Below the pieces are notes generated by a model. It was not told the DNA's origin. It saw only the letters and a list, made by a program, of their open reading frames with translations, and did not search any database. This document shows positions 33,461-41,096 of a DNA stretch of 64,000 bases, piece by piece. Both the position numbers and the translations under genes were made by a program. Every line of letters starts with the position of its first letter. Position 1 is the stretch's first letter. Source of the stretch: JAUYMM01 sp049301455 (lineage in GTDB: Bacteria > Patescibacteriota > Microgenomatia > UBA8517); assembly GCA_049301455.1 (NCBI GenBank), contig JBAQKY010000020.1, forward strand, positions 1-64,000, given 5' to 3'.

Positions 33461-34608
33461 AAGACTATACAAAAGACATTACCCTATTTATACAAAAACT
33501 TGTTTCTATCCCTTCTGTTAATGGGGTTAATAATGAAGTAGAAATTGTAAACGCTATAAAAGAAGAGGCAGACAAATTAGGCCTTCCAAACAAAGTAATT
33601 TTTAAAGACCAAAATCACCCAAATATCTTTGTTGGTAATAATTTTGATAAAAAAGAAGGATTACTTCTAATTGCCCATGTCGACACCGCAGGAGTTGGAG
33701 ATGAAACAAAATGGACACACAACCCATTTGGCGGAGAAGTAGAAGACAATAAACTATATGGTAGAGGTTCAATTGATAATAAGGCAGGAATAGCACTTTC
33801 ACTTTATACACTAAAAACGTTGCAGGACCAAGGGAAATTAGACCATGCTAAATTTATTGGGGTATCAGATGAAGAATGTGGTGCTGATTCAGAACTTGGT
33901 GCAAGATTTCTATTAGACCAAGGTCTGCAAGCAAAGGCTGCAATATATACATATGCAGGCAACGACACCATAACAATTGGCCACAGAGGACAAGTTAAAC
34001 TTTGGATTAGTGTCACAGGAGAATCTGCACATTCCGGATCAAGCAGTTGGCAGAACGGAACAAGAGGAGCAAGCGCAGTAGATGCACTAAACAGCTTCCT
34101 TACAGAAGTAAACAAATTTAAAATGGAGGGCTCACATGAAGCTTTTCCAAGTTACACATTTAAACAAACTGTTTTATTTATAGAAGGCGGAAACAAAACA
34201 AGTTTGGTTCCTGATAAAGCCAGATGTTTAATCGATGCAAGACTACTACCTATTCATGACAATTATGAGTATATTAAAAGTATTACTAAGTTAGCCAAAT
34301 TATTTGAAACTGAAAAAATAAAATTTGATATAGAAGTTGACACAAATCTTCCTGCGGTGTTTATAAAAAATGACGAAAAGATTGTAGCAATACTTAAAGA
34401 TTTATCAAAAGACGTTTTAAATACAGAACCAGAAATTAGAGGTTGTGGTCCAGCCAATGAAGGCTATATGTTTATCGGTGCAGGTATTCCTACTATTTGT
34501 GGTTTTGGAGTAAACGGTGATGGTATGCACTCAAAAGATGAGTATTTAGATATTAACTCAATTCCTAGAATTCTTAAAATTTACGAAAAAGTGGCTCTTA
34601 CAATATGA
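33457..34608 (+). CDS. M20 family metallopeptidase/deacylase
   Basis: A 383-aa cytosolic zinc enzyme (ArgE/DapE/CPG2 family). IAHVDTAGVG carries the first metal His and Asp, LYGRGSIDNKAGIA the bridging Asp, and SDEECGADSELGARF the catalytic Glu pair. GHRGQVKLWISVTGESAHSG starts the dimerisation domain. The final metal His is in GDGMHSKDE. It removes acyl groups or hydrolyses peptides; the substrate is unclear. Translationally coupled to both the DedA-like gene before it and the lipoprotein gene after it. Confidence 0.88.
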   Translation: MKDYTKDITLFIQKLVSIPSVNGVNNEVEIVNAIKEEADKLGLPNKVIFKDQNHPNIFVGNNFDKKEGLLLIAHVDTAGVGDETKWTHNPFGGEVEDNKLYGRGSIDNKAGIALSLYTLKTLQDQGKLDHAKFIGVSDEECGADSELGARFLLDQGLQAKAAIYTYAGNDTITIGHRGQVKLWISVTGESAHSGSSSWQNGTRGASAVDALNSFLTEVNKFKMEGSHEAFPSYTFKQTVLFIEGGNKTSLVPDKARCLIDARLLPIHDNYEYIKSITKLAKLFETEKIKFDIEVDTNLPAVFIKNDEKIVAILKDLSKDVLNTEPEIRGCGPANEGYMFIGAGIPTICGFGVNGDGMHSKDEYLDINSIPRILKIYEKVALTI

Positions 34609-35888
34609 ACGATGAACCCCGCAAATTAAGCAGACGAGATTTATTACTCGGACTAGAAGCGTTAATACTACCCAGTCTAGTATCAGCCTGTTTCAAAGTT
34701 GAAGTAGACACAAATTCAAGTACTCAACCAGTAATGCTTTATGGTAATTCTGAAAAACCTCTAAACGATGACGACCTTGATAGTTTAAAAATGATATTTG
34801 TCGACCAGATGATACAAGGAGAAAGAAAGTTAGATCCTAATACTACATATACAACTATTTTTTGCAGATCTAGTTTATACAATAAATTTCCTAATTACAC
34901 CGATGGCGAAAGTTATGAACATTTTATAGCGCGTCAATTTGAAGTTATAAATGAAAAATCTAAAAAGATTGGGTTAAACATCGTATTAAGAGAAGTTGTT
35001 ATCGTAAACGATGATATTATGACTACCCGATCTCTTGACTCAAGCTATCTAGATGACAACATACCTGGATCTGATGGAATCTACCACGACAATCCTGATT
35101 ATAATCCTAATCTAAGTTCATATTCTTATGTTGACAATAACGGGAAAATAGTAGATATGGGTTGGATCCACGAAGCGGTGTGGCACGCCACTTTAAGAGG
35201 TAATGACTCGTATGCACTTGAATACAACAATGGCCACGACCAAAGATTTCACCCAATTCCATCTGATTTCAAAAGTTTACAAGATACTGAAAACCCTTGG
35301 ACCCACTATTTGATGTTACGAGATCGTCAAGATATCACAAATAAATGCATTAGTGTGATAGGGTATCCACCTTTTGATGATATCGGATTTGGTGAGCATG
35401 CAGAACTTATGTTAAAAAGAAGGCTTGAAAATGGAACACTTCATGATTTTAAAGATAGCACATTAGATCTTGCTGGATGGAGGGCTGATCTGCCTAACCA
35501 CGCTAGCTTAGCATTTACTGATTCAGAAGGTAATTCACTTGGCGACACAAATATAAAAATTTACAGGACAGAAAGAACGGGTGATCCGACAAAAGTTTTG
35601 GAATTGTATTCACAAAGCCTAAACCCCACACCTATTTATTGTGGAAGCAATAAACTCATCAAACTAAATCAAATGTTCAATATTACTAACGGAGTCGTAC
35701 CCATGTGTGAAGGAACACTGTTAATAGATATAAATGGACAGTACTTCAGATGGATGGATATCCGCGATTTTCAAATTCCGAAATGGAAAGGTAAAGAGAA
35801 TCCTACGCTTAATTTAAAAGTAATATCTCAAAGTAATTCAAAAAATATTCCACCAGAAAGTTTCGATCACAGAATAATTTATGATTAA
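34605..35888 (+). CDS. predicted lipoprotein with twin-arginine signal, unknown function
   Basis: A 427-aa protein whose N-terminus combines a twin-arginine motif, SRRDLLLG, a hydrophobic stretch and a lipobox, LVSAC, so export by the Tat pathway and lipidation at Cys are predicted. The mature part is polar and Asn/Asp-rich, with blocks IHEAVWHATLRG and GHDQRFHPIP that cluster histidines with a Glu (H-E-x3-H) and could bind metal. No family recognised. It overlaps the M20 gene by 4 nt. Tat is not universal in CPR bacteria, so presence of tatA/tatC elsewhere would be informative. Confidence 0.65.
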   Translation: MNDEPRKLSRRDLLLGLEALILPSLVSACFKVEVDTNSSTQPVMLYGNSEKPLNDDDLDSLKMIFVDQMIQGERKLDPNTTYTTIFCRSSLYNKFPNYTDGESYEHFIARQFEVINEKSKKIGLNIVLREVVIVNDDIMTTRSLDSSYLDDNIPGSDGIYHDNPDYNPNLSSYSYVDNNGKIVDMGWIHEAVWHATLRGNDSYALEYNNGHDQRFHPIPSDFKSLQDTENPWTHYLMLRDRQDITNKCISVIGYPPFDDIGFGEHAELMLKRRLENGTLHDFKDSTLDLAGWRADLPNHASLAFTDSEGNSLGDTNIKIYRTERTGDPTKVLELYSQSLNPTPIYCGSNKLIKLNQMFNITNGVVPMCEGTLLIDINGQYFRWMDIRDFQIPKWKGKENPTLNLKVISQSNSKNIPPESFDHRIIYD

Positions 35889-35993
35889 TATAGCAATATC
35901 TCTAGGAAGAAACTCACAGACAGACCGTCGTTCAATACTTAAATTATAGGCACTTATTATTTACAAATCTGGGATAAAAAGTTTTGTATATGT

Positions 35994-35999
35994 TAAAAT
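35994..35999 (+). promoter_or_regulatory. extended -10 box of tsaC-tsaE fusion gene
   Basis: TGT-TAAAAT lies 9 nt before ATG 36009. It is in the 120-nt gap after the lipoprotein gene, which shows no other feature. Confidence 0.45.
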
Positions 36000-36008
36000 A
36001 GCTTCATT

Positions 36009-37058
36009 ATGCAAATAATTCCAGAAAATGACAAGGCAGTAGATAGTGCTGTTAAAGCGTTAGAAAAAGGTCAGCTAGTTTTTATGGCCACAGAAACTGT
36101 CTATATTGCTGCAGTTGATGCAACAGACGAAACTGCCGTAAAAAAATTAGTATCATTCAAAAATCGCCCATTTGGTAAACCGTTTTCTGTTGGTGTAACA
36201 GACATTGAGATGGCTGAAAAATATGTTGTTTTAAATGAAACTGCTAAAAATTTATACAAAAGATTTCTACCTGGACCTGTAACTGTTGTTTCTACTGGAA
36301 CACACAATGTGGCAAATGGTGTAGAAGCAGAAAATGGAACACTTGGAATTAGAATACCTGACTACAAATTTTTCCAAGAAGTATGTAAAAAATTTAAAAA
36401 ACCAATTACAGCAACAAGTGCTAATGCTAGTTATCAGAGAAGACCATATAAACTTTTAGACATCTTAGATAACATTTCAGAAAAACAAAAAGCATTAATT
36501 GATTTAATGATTGATGCTGGAGAACTCCCACATAATGAACCATCAACAGTTATTGATACCACACTTGATGATGAAGCAGTTATTTTGAGACAAGGAGAAA
36601 TAAAAATAAAAGACAAAAACGAAGTTCTTTCAAGGTCAGAGGAAAACACTCAAAACATAGCCAAAGAGCTTTGGCAAAAATATGAAGATTATGCTGGAAA
36701 AAGAGCAATTATTTATGCACTTGAAGGACAAATGGGGGCAGGTAAAACACAATTTGTAAAAGGGTTGGCAAAAGCCATGGGAATTGATGAAAACGTTACT
36801 TCCCCATCATATGATTTACTAAATACGTACGGCCTTCTAACACATATTGATACTTGGAGAATGATTGATCCTAATCAAGAATTACAAAGTTTGGACATTA
36901 AAAGTTTATTAAAAAATGACTCAGTTATTGCAATTGAATGGGCAGACAGATCTATAGATGAAATTAAGAATTACTCAGATGATGCAATCATCATTTGGAT
37001 AAAAATAGCATATGGCAAATCAGAAAACGACAGAATTATTAACTGGGGCAATATATGA
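36009..37058 (+). CDS. TsaC(Sua5/YrdC)-TsaE fusion, tRNA t6A37 biosynthesis
   Basis: A 349-aa fusion. Residues about 1-205 are a YrdC domain that makes threonylcarbamoyl-AMP: MATETVYIAAVD, SFKNRPFGKPFSVGV, LPGPVTVV, LGIRIPDYK, ITATSANASYQ and PSTVIDTT. Residues about 210-349 are TsaE, the ATPase that resets the TsaD complex: Walker A LEGQMGAGKTQFVKGLA (240-247), NVTSPSYDLLNTY, HIDTWRM and AIEWADR. The two proteins are normally separate. tsaD follows with a 4-nt overlap, so three steps of one pathway sit in two coupled genes. The YrdC motif PTETVYGL is altered (I for G). No tsaB is visible in the window. Confidence 0.9.
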   Translation: MQIIPENDKAVDSAVKALEKGQLVFMATETVYIAAVDATDETAVKKLVSFKNRPFGKPFSVGVTDIEMAEKYVVLNETAKNLYKRFLPGPVTVVSTGTHNVANGVEAENGTLGIRIPDYKFFQEVCKKFKKPITATSANASYQRRPYKLLDILDNISEKQKALIDLMIDAGELPHNEPSTVIDTTLDDEAVILRQGEIKIKDKNEVLSRSEENTQNIAKELWQKYEDYAGKRAIIYALEGQMGAGKTQFVKGLAKAMGIDENVTSPSYDLLNTYGLLTHIDTWRMIDPNQELQSLDIKSLLKNDSVIAIEWADRSIDEIKNYSDDAIIIWIKIAYGKSENDRIINWGNI

Positions 37059-38116
37059 TAATACTTGCAATTGATACATCTTGTGATGAAACAGCAGTCG
37101 CAATTACTCAGAATACCGAGATAGTTTCGAATGTTGTTTGGTCCCAAGCAACCCTCCATTCTAGCTTCGGCGGAGTAATGCCCAGCCTCGCACAAAGACA
37201 GCATGAGGAACGTATAGATTGGGTAGTTGAGAAAGCTATTAAGCAGGCAGGTGTCCCAATCGAAAAAGTTGATGCTATAGCTGTGACAATTGGCAACGGC
37301 TTAGGAATTGCGCTTGGAGTAGGTATAAACAAAGCAAAAGAACTAGCAATTAAATATAAAAAACCACTTATACCTGTTAGTCATACTGAGGCCCACCTAC
37401 TTTCATCATTTTGCGAACCTTTATCAAAAAATTCAGAAGATAAAAGATCAAACATTACCTTCCCTGCCCTCGGATTAGTTCTCTCTGGAGGCACCACAGT
37501 ATTAGCTTTAATTAAAAATATTGGTGAATATGAAATATTAGCTGAGACCTCTGATGATGCTTTAGGAGAAGCATTAGATAAAGGTGCAAGATTATTAGGA
37601 TTGGGTTACCCAGGCGGTGCAATATTAGAAAAACTTGCAAAGACTGGAGATGCAAAGAAATACAAACTCCCATTACCTTTGCAAAATGATGTAATTAAAA
37701 ATAGGTTTAGTTACTCTGGTTTAAAAACAGCCTTTGTTAGATTGTTTGATTCGATCAAGGATCCAAACAAACAAGATGTTGCAGACCTAGCAGCAAGTTT
37801 CCAATCAACTGCTTTTAAGCATATTGAAAAGATTTTAGAGTATCAAATTAATGCACTTGGTCCACAAACCACTACTCATAATTTGTTGTTTGGTGGTGGT
37901 GTTGCAAACAATATAGAAATTAAAAAAAGACTTCGTAAATTATTAAAAAAATACGATATTAAACTTCATGTTCCTTATACAAAAAAATTAAATGGTGACA
38001 ATGCAGGGATGATTGGAGTTTGTGCACATTTGAAGAACAAGAACACAGAATTAAAACAATATTTTAACTATGAATCAGTGGATAGAAACCCAAGATTAAA
38101 ACTTTCAACTTCGTGA
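37055..38116 (+). CDS. tsaD: tRNA N6-adenosine threonylcarbamoyltransferase TsaD
   Basis: A 353-aa ASKHA-fold enzyme that moves threonylcarbamoyl to A37 of ANN-decoding tRNAs. Family marks are ILAIDTSCDETAVAI, PSLAQRQHEERI, the metal site VSHTEAHLLSSF (the usual HxEGH with Ala for Gly), LVLSGGTTVLALI, DDALGEALDKGARLLGLGYPGG and the late FGGGVANNIEIKK and LNGDNAGMIG. Coupled to the TsaC-TsaE fusion by ATGA. Confidence 0.95.
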   Translation: MIILAIDTSCDETAVAITQNTEIVSNVVWSQATLHSSFGGVMPSLAQRQHEERIDWVVEKAIKQAGVPIEKVDAIAVTIGNGLGIALGVGINKAKELAIKYKKPLIPVSHTEAHLLSSFCEPLSKNSEDKRSNITFPALGLVLSGGTTVLALIKNIGEYEILAETSDDALGEALDKGARLLGLGYPGGAILEKLAKTGDAKKYKLPLPLQNDVIKNRFSYSGLKTAFVRLFDSIKDPNKQDVADLAASFQSTAFKHIEKILEYQINALGPQTTTHNLLFGGGVANNIEIKKRLRKLLKKYDIKLHVPYTKKLNGDNAGMIGVCAHLKNKNTELKQYFNYESVDRNPRLKLSTS

Positions 38117-38122
38117 TACAAT
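38117..38122 (+). promoter_or_regulatory. -10 box of valS, 7 nt before ATG
   Basis: TACAAT placed just after the tsaD stop codon and 7 nt before ATG 38130. Near-leaderless start predicted. Confidence 0.45.
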
Positions 38123-38129
38123 ATTAGGC

Positions 38130-40205
38130 ATGGACAAAGCATATAGCCACAAAGAACATGAGGACAAAATATATGAAGCATGGGAGAAATCTGGTGCGTT
38201 CAAACCAAACGATTCAAGGAAAACATTTTCCATTACCCTTCCCCCACCAAATGCAAATGCTGCACTTCATTATGGACATGCAATGTATACAGTTGAGGAT
38301 ATTTTGATTAGATATCATAGAATGCTTGGAGAATCTGTACTTTGGTTACCAGGTGCTGACCATGCAGGATTTGAAACTCAAGTAGTTTATGAAAAACATT
38401 TAGACAAAGAGGGTAAATCGCGTTTTGATTTTGACAGAGAAACACTATATAAAAACATCTGGGATTTTGTACAAGGAAACAGAGGAACTATGGAAAACCA
38501 ATTAAGAAAACTTGGGTTTTCTCTTGATTGGTCAAACTTAAAATTCACACTTGATGATGAAATAGTCAAAACAGTATATAAAACTTTTAAAAAGATGCAT
38601 GACGATGGGTTGATATATCGTGACTCACGACTTGTAAACTATTGTACAAAACATGGCACTGCTTTTTCAGATTTAGAAGTTGATCATGTTGAGAAAAAAG
38701 ATTCTCTTTATTATGTAAGATTTAAAATTAAAGATTCAAAGGATTTTATAACAGTCGCAACAGTCAGACCTGAAACAATCTATGGAGATGTGTCAATTGC
38801 AGTAAACCCAAAGGATAAAAGGTATAAGAAATTTGTAGGTAAAATTGCAATTAACCCGCTAAACAATAACCAGCTACCAATTATTGCAGATAGCTATGTA
38901 AAAATGGATTTTGGTACAGGGGCATTAAAAATTACCCCAGCACATGATGAAAATGACTTTGCATTAGCTAAAAAATACAACTTCCCCCTTATTCAAATCA
39001 TTGAAACAAACGGAAAACTAAATTCCAAAGCCCTTGAGTGTGAAGGTTTAAAAATTCTTCCAGCAAGAGAAAAAGTGGTTGAGATACTAAAGTCTAAAGA
39101 GCAATTAGAAAAAATAGAGGATTATAACCACACAGTAGGAACTTGTTATAAATGTGGTAACACACTTGAACCATTACCAATTCCACAGTGGTATGTAAAA
39201 GTAGACAAGTTAGCAAAGCCTGCAATTGACGCTGTTAAAAGCGGAGAGATTAAAATAATTCCAAAAAGGTTTGAAAAAATTTACTACCACTGGATGAATA
39301 ACATCCATGACTGGAACATCAGTCGCCAAGTAGTTTGGGGTATAAGAATACCTGCTTGGAAGAATACTGAGACAGGAGAATGGATAGTAACAGAAGGAGA
39401 ATCACCAAAAGGAAATGAATGGACACAAGATACTGATACCTTTGATACTTGGTTCTCATCAGGCCAGTGGCCATTTGCGACACTTGGTTTTCCAAATGGA
39501 GAATTATTTAAAAAGTTCTATCCATTAAATGTTATGGAAACAGGCTATGATATTTTATTTTTCTGGGTAGCAAGAATGATAATGTTGGGTATCTACGTTA
39601 CAGGTGAGGTTCCATTCAAAAACGTATATCTTCATGGAATTGTACGTGATTCTAAAGGCGTAAAGATGAGTAAAAGTAAAGGTAATGTCATTAACCCATT
39701 AGAAATATTAGAAAAGTATGGAGCAGATGCTTTACGTATGTCACTTATCAGTGGTGCAGGGGCAGGTAGCGACCAAAACTATTCAGAGAGCAAAGTCGTA
39801 GGTTATAGAAACTTTGCAAATAAGATTTGGAACGCAGTCAGATTTGTAAAGGAATTTGAAAGCACTGAATCAAACAAAACTTATGTTAATAGCTATAACA
39901 AACATCTTGCTGAGACAATTGCACTTTCAACAAAGAATATTGATAATTACAAACTCAATAACGCTGCAGAAATGTTATACAAGAGATTCTGGAACAACTT
40001 CTGTGACATCCGAATTGAAGATGCAAAAAAAGGAAAGTTGAACAAGGAAGATTTGATGCGAGGAATTATAACTTATTTAAAACTTCTCCATCCTTTTGTT
40101 CCTTTTGTAACGGAAGCTGTCTGGAAAGAATTAGGAAATGACACTTTACTAATTACAGAGAATTGGCCTAGTATTAGTAATGGCCAAGAAGAGAAACTTC
40201 AGTAA
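38130..40205 (+). CDS. valS: valyl-tRNA synthetase
   Basis: A 691-aa class I synthetase. PPPNANAALHYGHAMYTVED holds the HIGH motif, KMSKSKGNVINP the KMSKS motif, and GTGALKITPAHDENDF with TVRPETIYGDVSIAV the editing domain, the wording typical of ValRS rather than IleRS or LeuRS. VGTCYKCGNTLEPLPIPQWY is the zinc-like region. It is about 200 residues shorter than usual: the C-terminal coiled-coil arm is absent and the anticodon domain is trimmed. Its end overlaps the next small gene by 26 nt. Confidence 0.95.
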   Translation: MDKAYSHKEHEDKIYEAWEKSGAFKPNDSRKTFSITLPPPNANAALHYGHAMYTVEDILIRYHRMLGESVLWLPGADHAGFETQVVYEKHLDKEGKSRFDFDRETLYKNIWDFVQGNRGTMENQLRKLGFSLDWSNLKFTLDDEIVKTVYKTFKKMHDDGLIYRDSRLVNYCTKHGTAFSDLEVDHVEKKDSLYYVRFKIKDSKDFITVATVRPETIYGDVSIAVNPKDKRYKKFVGKIAINPLNNNQLPIIADSYVKMDFGTGALKITPAHDENDFALAKKYNFPLIQIIETNGKLNSKALECEGLKILPAREKVVEILKSKEQLEKIEDYNHTVGTCYKCGNTLEPLPIPQWYVKVDKLAKPAIDAVKSGEIKIIPKRFEKIYYHWMNNIHDWNISRQVVWGIRIPAWKNTETGEWIVTEGESPKGNEWTQDTDTFDTWFSSGQWPFATLGFPNGELFKKFYPLNVMETGYDILFFWVARMIMLGIYVTGEVPFKNVYLHGIVRDSKGVKMSKSKGNVINPLEILEKYGADALRMSLISGAGAGSDQNYSESKVVGYRNFANKIWNAVRFVKEFESTESNKTYVNSYNKHLAETIALSTKNIDNYKLNNAAEMLYKRFWNNFCDIRIEDAKKGKLNKEDLMRGIITYLKLLHPFVPFVTEAVWKELGNDTLLITENWPSISNGQEEKLQ

Positions 40206-40428
40206 CGATTTACAACTTTTGTTGTATATCAATTTAACAATCTTAGTCTTGATGCTAGCTGCATTTAACCTATCTCAAAAAACAAAAAAGACTATTCAAG
40301 TATTAGGCGCAGAAACAGATAGTTCATATTGGCAGGAATTAGTTATTAAACATCCAACTTATAGAGATGCTTGGGTAGAACTTGGGAGGATGGATATTGT
40401 GGAACAAATTGACCCTAACTATAACTAG
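40180..40428 (+). CDS. small single-pass membrane protein after valS
   Basis: An 82-aa protein with a basic N-terminus, one membrane helix (about residues 11-28) and a short extracytoplasmic segment, HPTYRDAWVELGRMD, resembling half of a TPR unit. It overlaps the valS end by 26 nt and stops 3 nt from the convergent bL25 gene. Function unknown. Confidence 0.6.
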   Translation: MAKKRNFSNDLQLLLYINLTILVLMLAAFNLSQKTKKTIQVLGAETDSSYWQELVIKHPTYRDAWVELGRMDIVEQIDPNYN

Positions 40429-40431
40429 TTA

Positions 40432-41076
40432 TTATTCTTTCACTTCTTCTTTAGGAGTTTCACCTTCTGCAGGTTTTGTACCTTCAGCTGATACTTCACC
40501 TTCAACAGGAGCTGGAGCAACTTCTACTACTTCTTCTTTCTGTGGTGGTTCTACTTTAACAACGATTGATTCAAGATCAGTTTTGATCTCAACATCTTTA
40601 TTAACTTTAAGATCTTTGACATAGACAACTTGATCAACTTCAGTTAGTAGAGAAGCATCAACCATGATTTTCTCTGGTAAGTCTGCTGGAAGAGCTTCGA
40701 CTTCGATTTCGTGTAATTGTTGCACAACGGTTCCAAGATTTTGTTTCTCTGCTGGTGACTCACCTTCAACCTCAACTGGAACTTTAGCTTCAATCTTTTC
40801 CTTTAAGTCAACTTGTCTAAAATCAACATGAAGATACTCGCCTGATATTGGATCAACTTGGGTATTACTAACTAGTACTGGTTTTCCACCCAAATCAATT
40901 ATTTGTGTCTCACCTGCTTTTTCAAAAACTTCAGTAAATTCTTTGTTATCAACTAAAATTGCAGATGATTCAATTTTTTTACCAAAAATATTTGCAGGAA
41001 TTTTTCCAGCTTTTCTAAGTCTTGAAACTTTTCTACCAAAGATATCTCTTTTTTCTGATTTAAGTGTTATTTTCAT
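40432..41076 (-). CDS. rplY: 50S ribosomal protein bL25, CTC (long) form
   Basis: A 214-aa protein. The N-terminal L25 domain (MKITLKSEKRDIFGRKVSRL, AGKIPANIFG, VDPISGEYLHVDF) binds 5S rRNA, and the C-terminal TL5/CTC domain (KVPVEVEGESPA, LPADLPEKIMVD) makes it the long form. An acidic Glu/Pro/Val-rich tail of about 35 residues ends it. It follows the DUF4012 gene by 20 nt; the gap contains the small palindrome GGCTATGTAGCC. Confidence 0.93.
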   Translation of the reverse strand: MKITLKSEKRDIFGRKVSRLRKAGKIPANIFGKKIESSAILVDNKEFTEVFEKAGETQIIDLGGKPVLVSNTQVDPISGEYLHVDFRQVDLKEKIEAKVPVEVEGESPAEKQNLGTVVQQLHEIEVEALPADLPEKIMVDASLLTEVDQVVYVKDLKVNKDVEIKTDLESIVVKVEPPQKEEVVEVAPAPVEGEVSAEGTKPAEGETPKEEVKE

Positions 41077-41096
41077 ATGTTATATGGCTATGTAGC

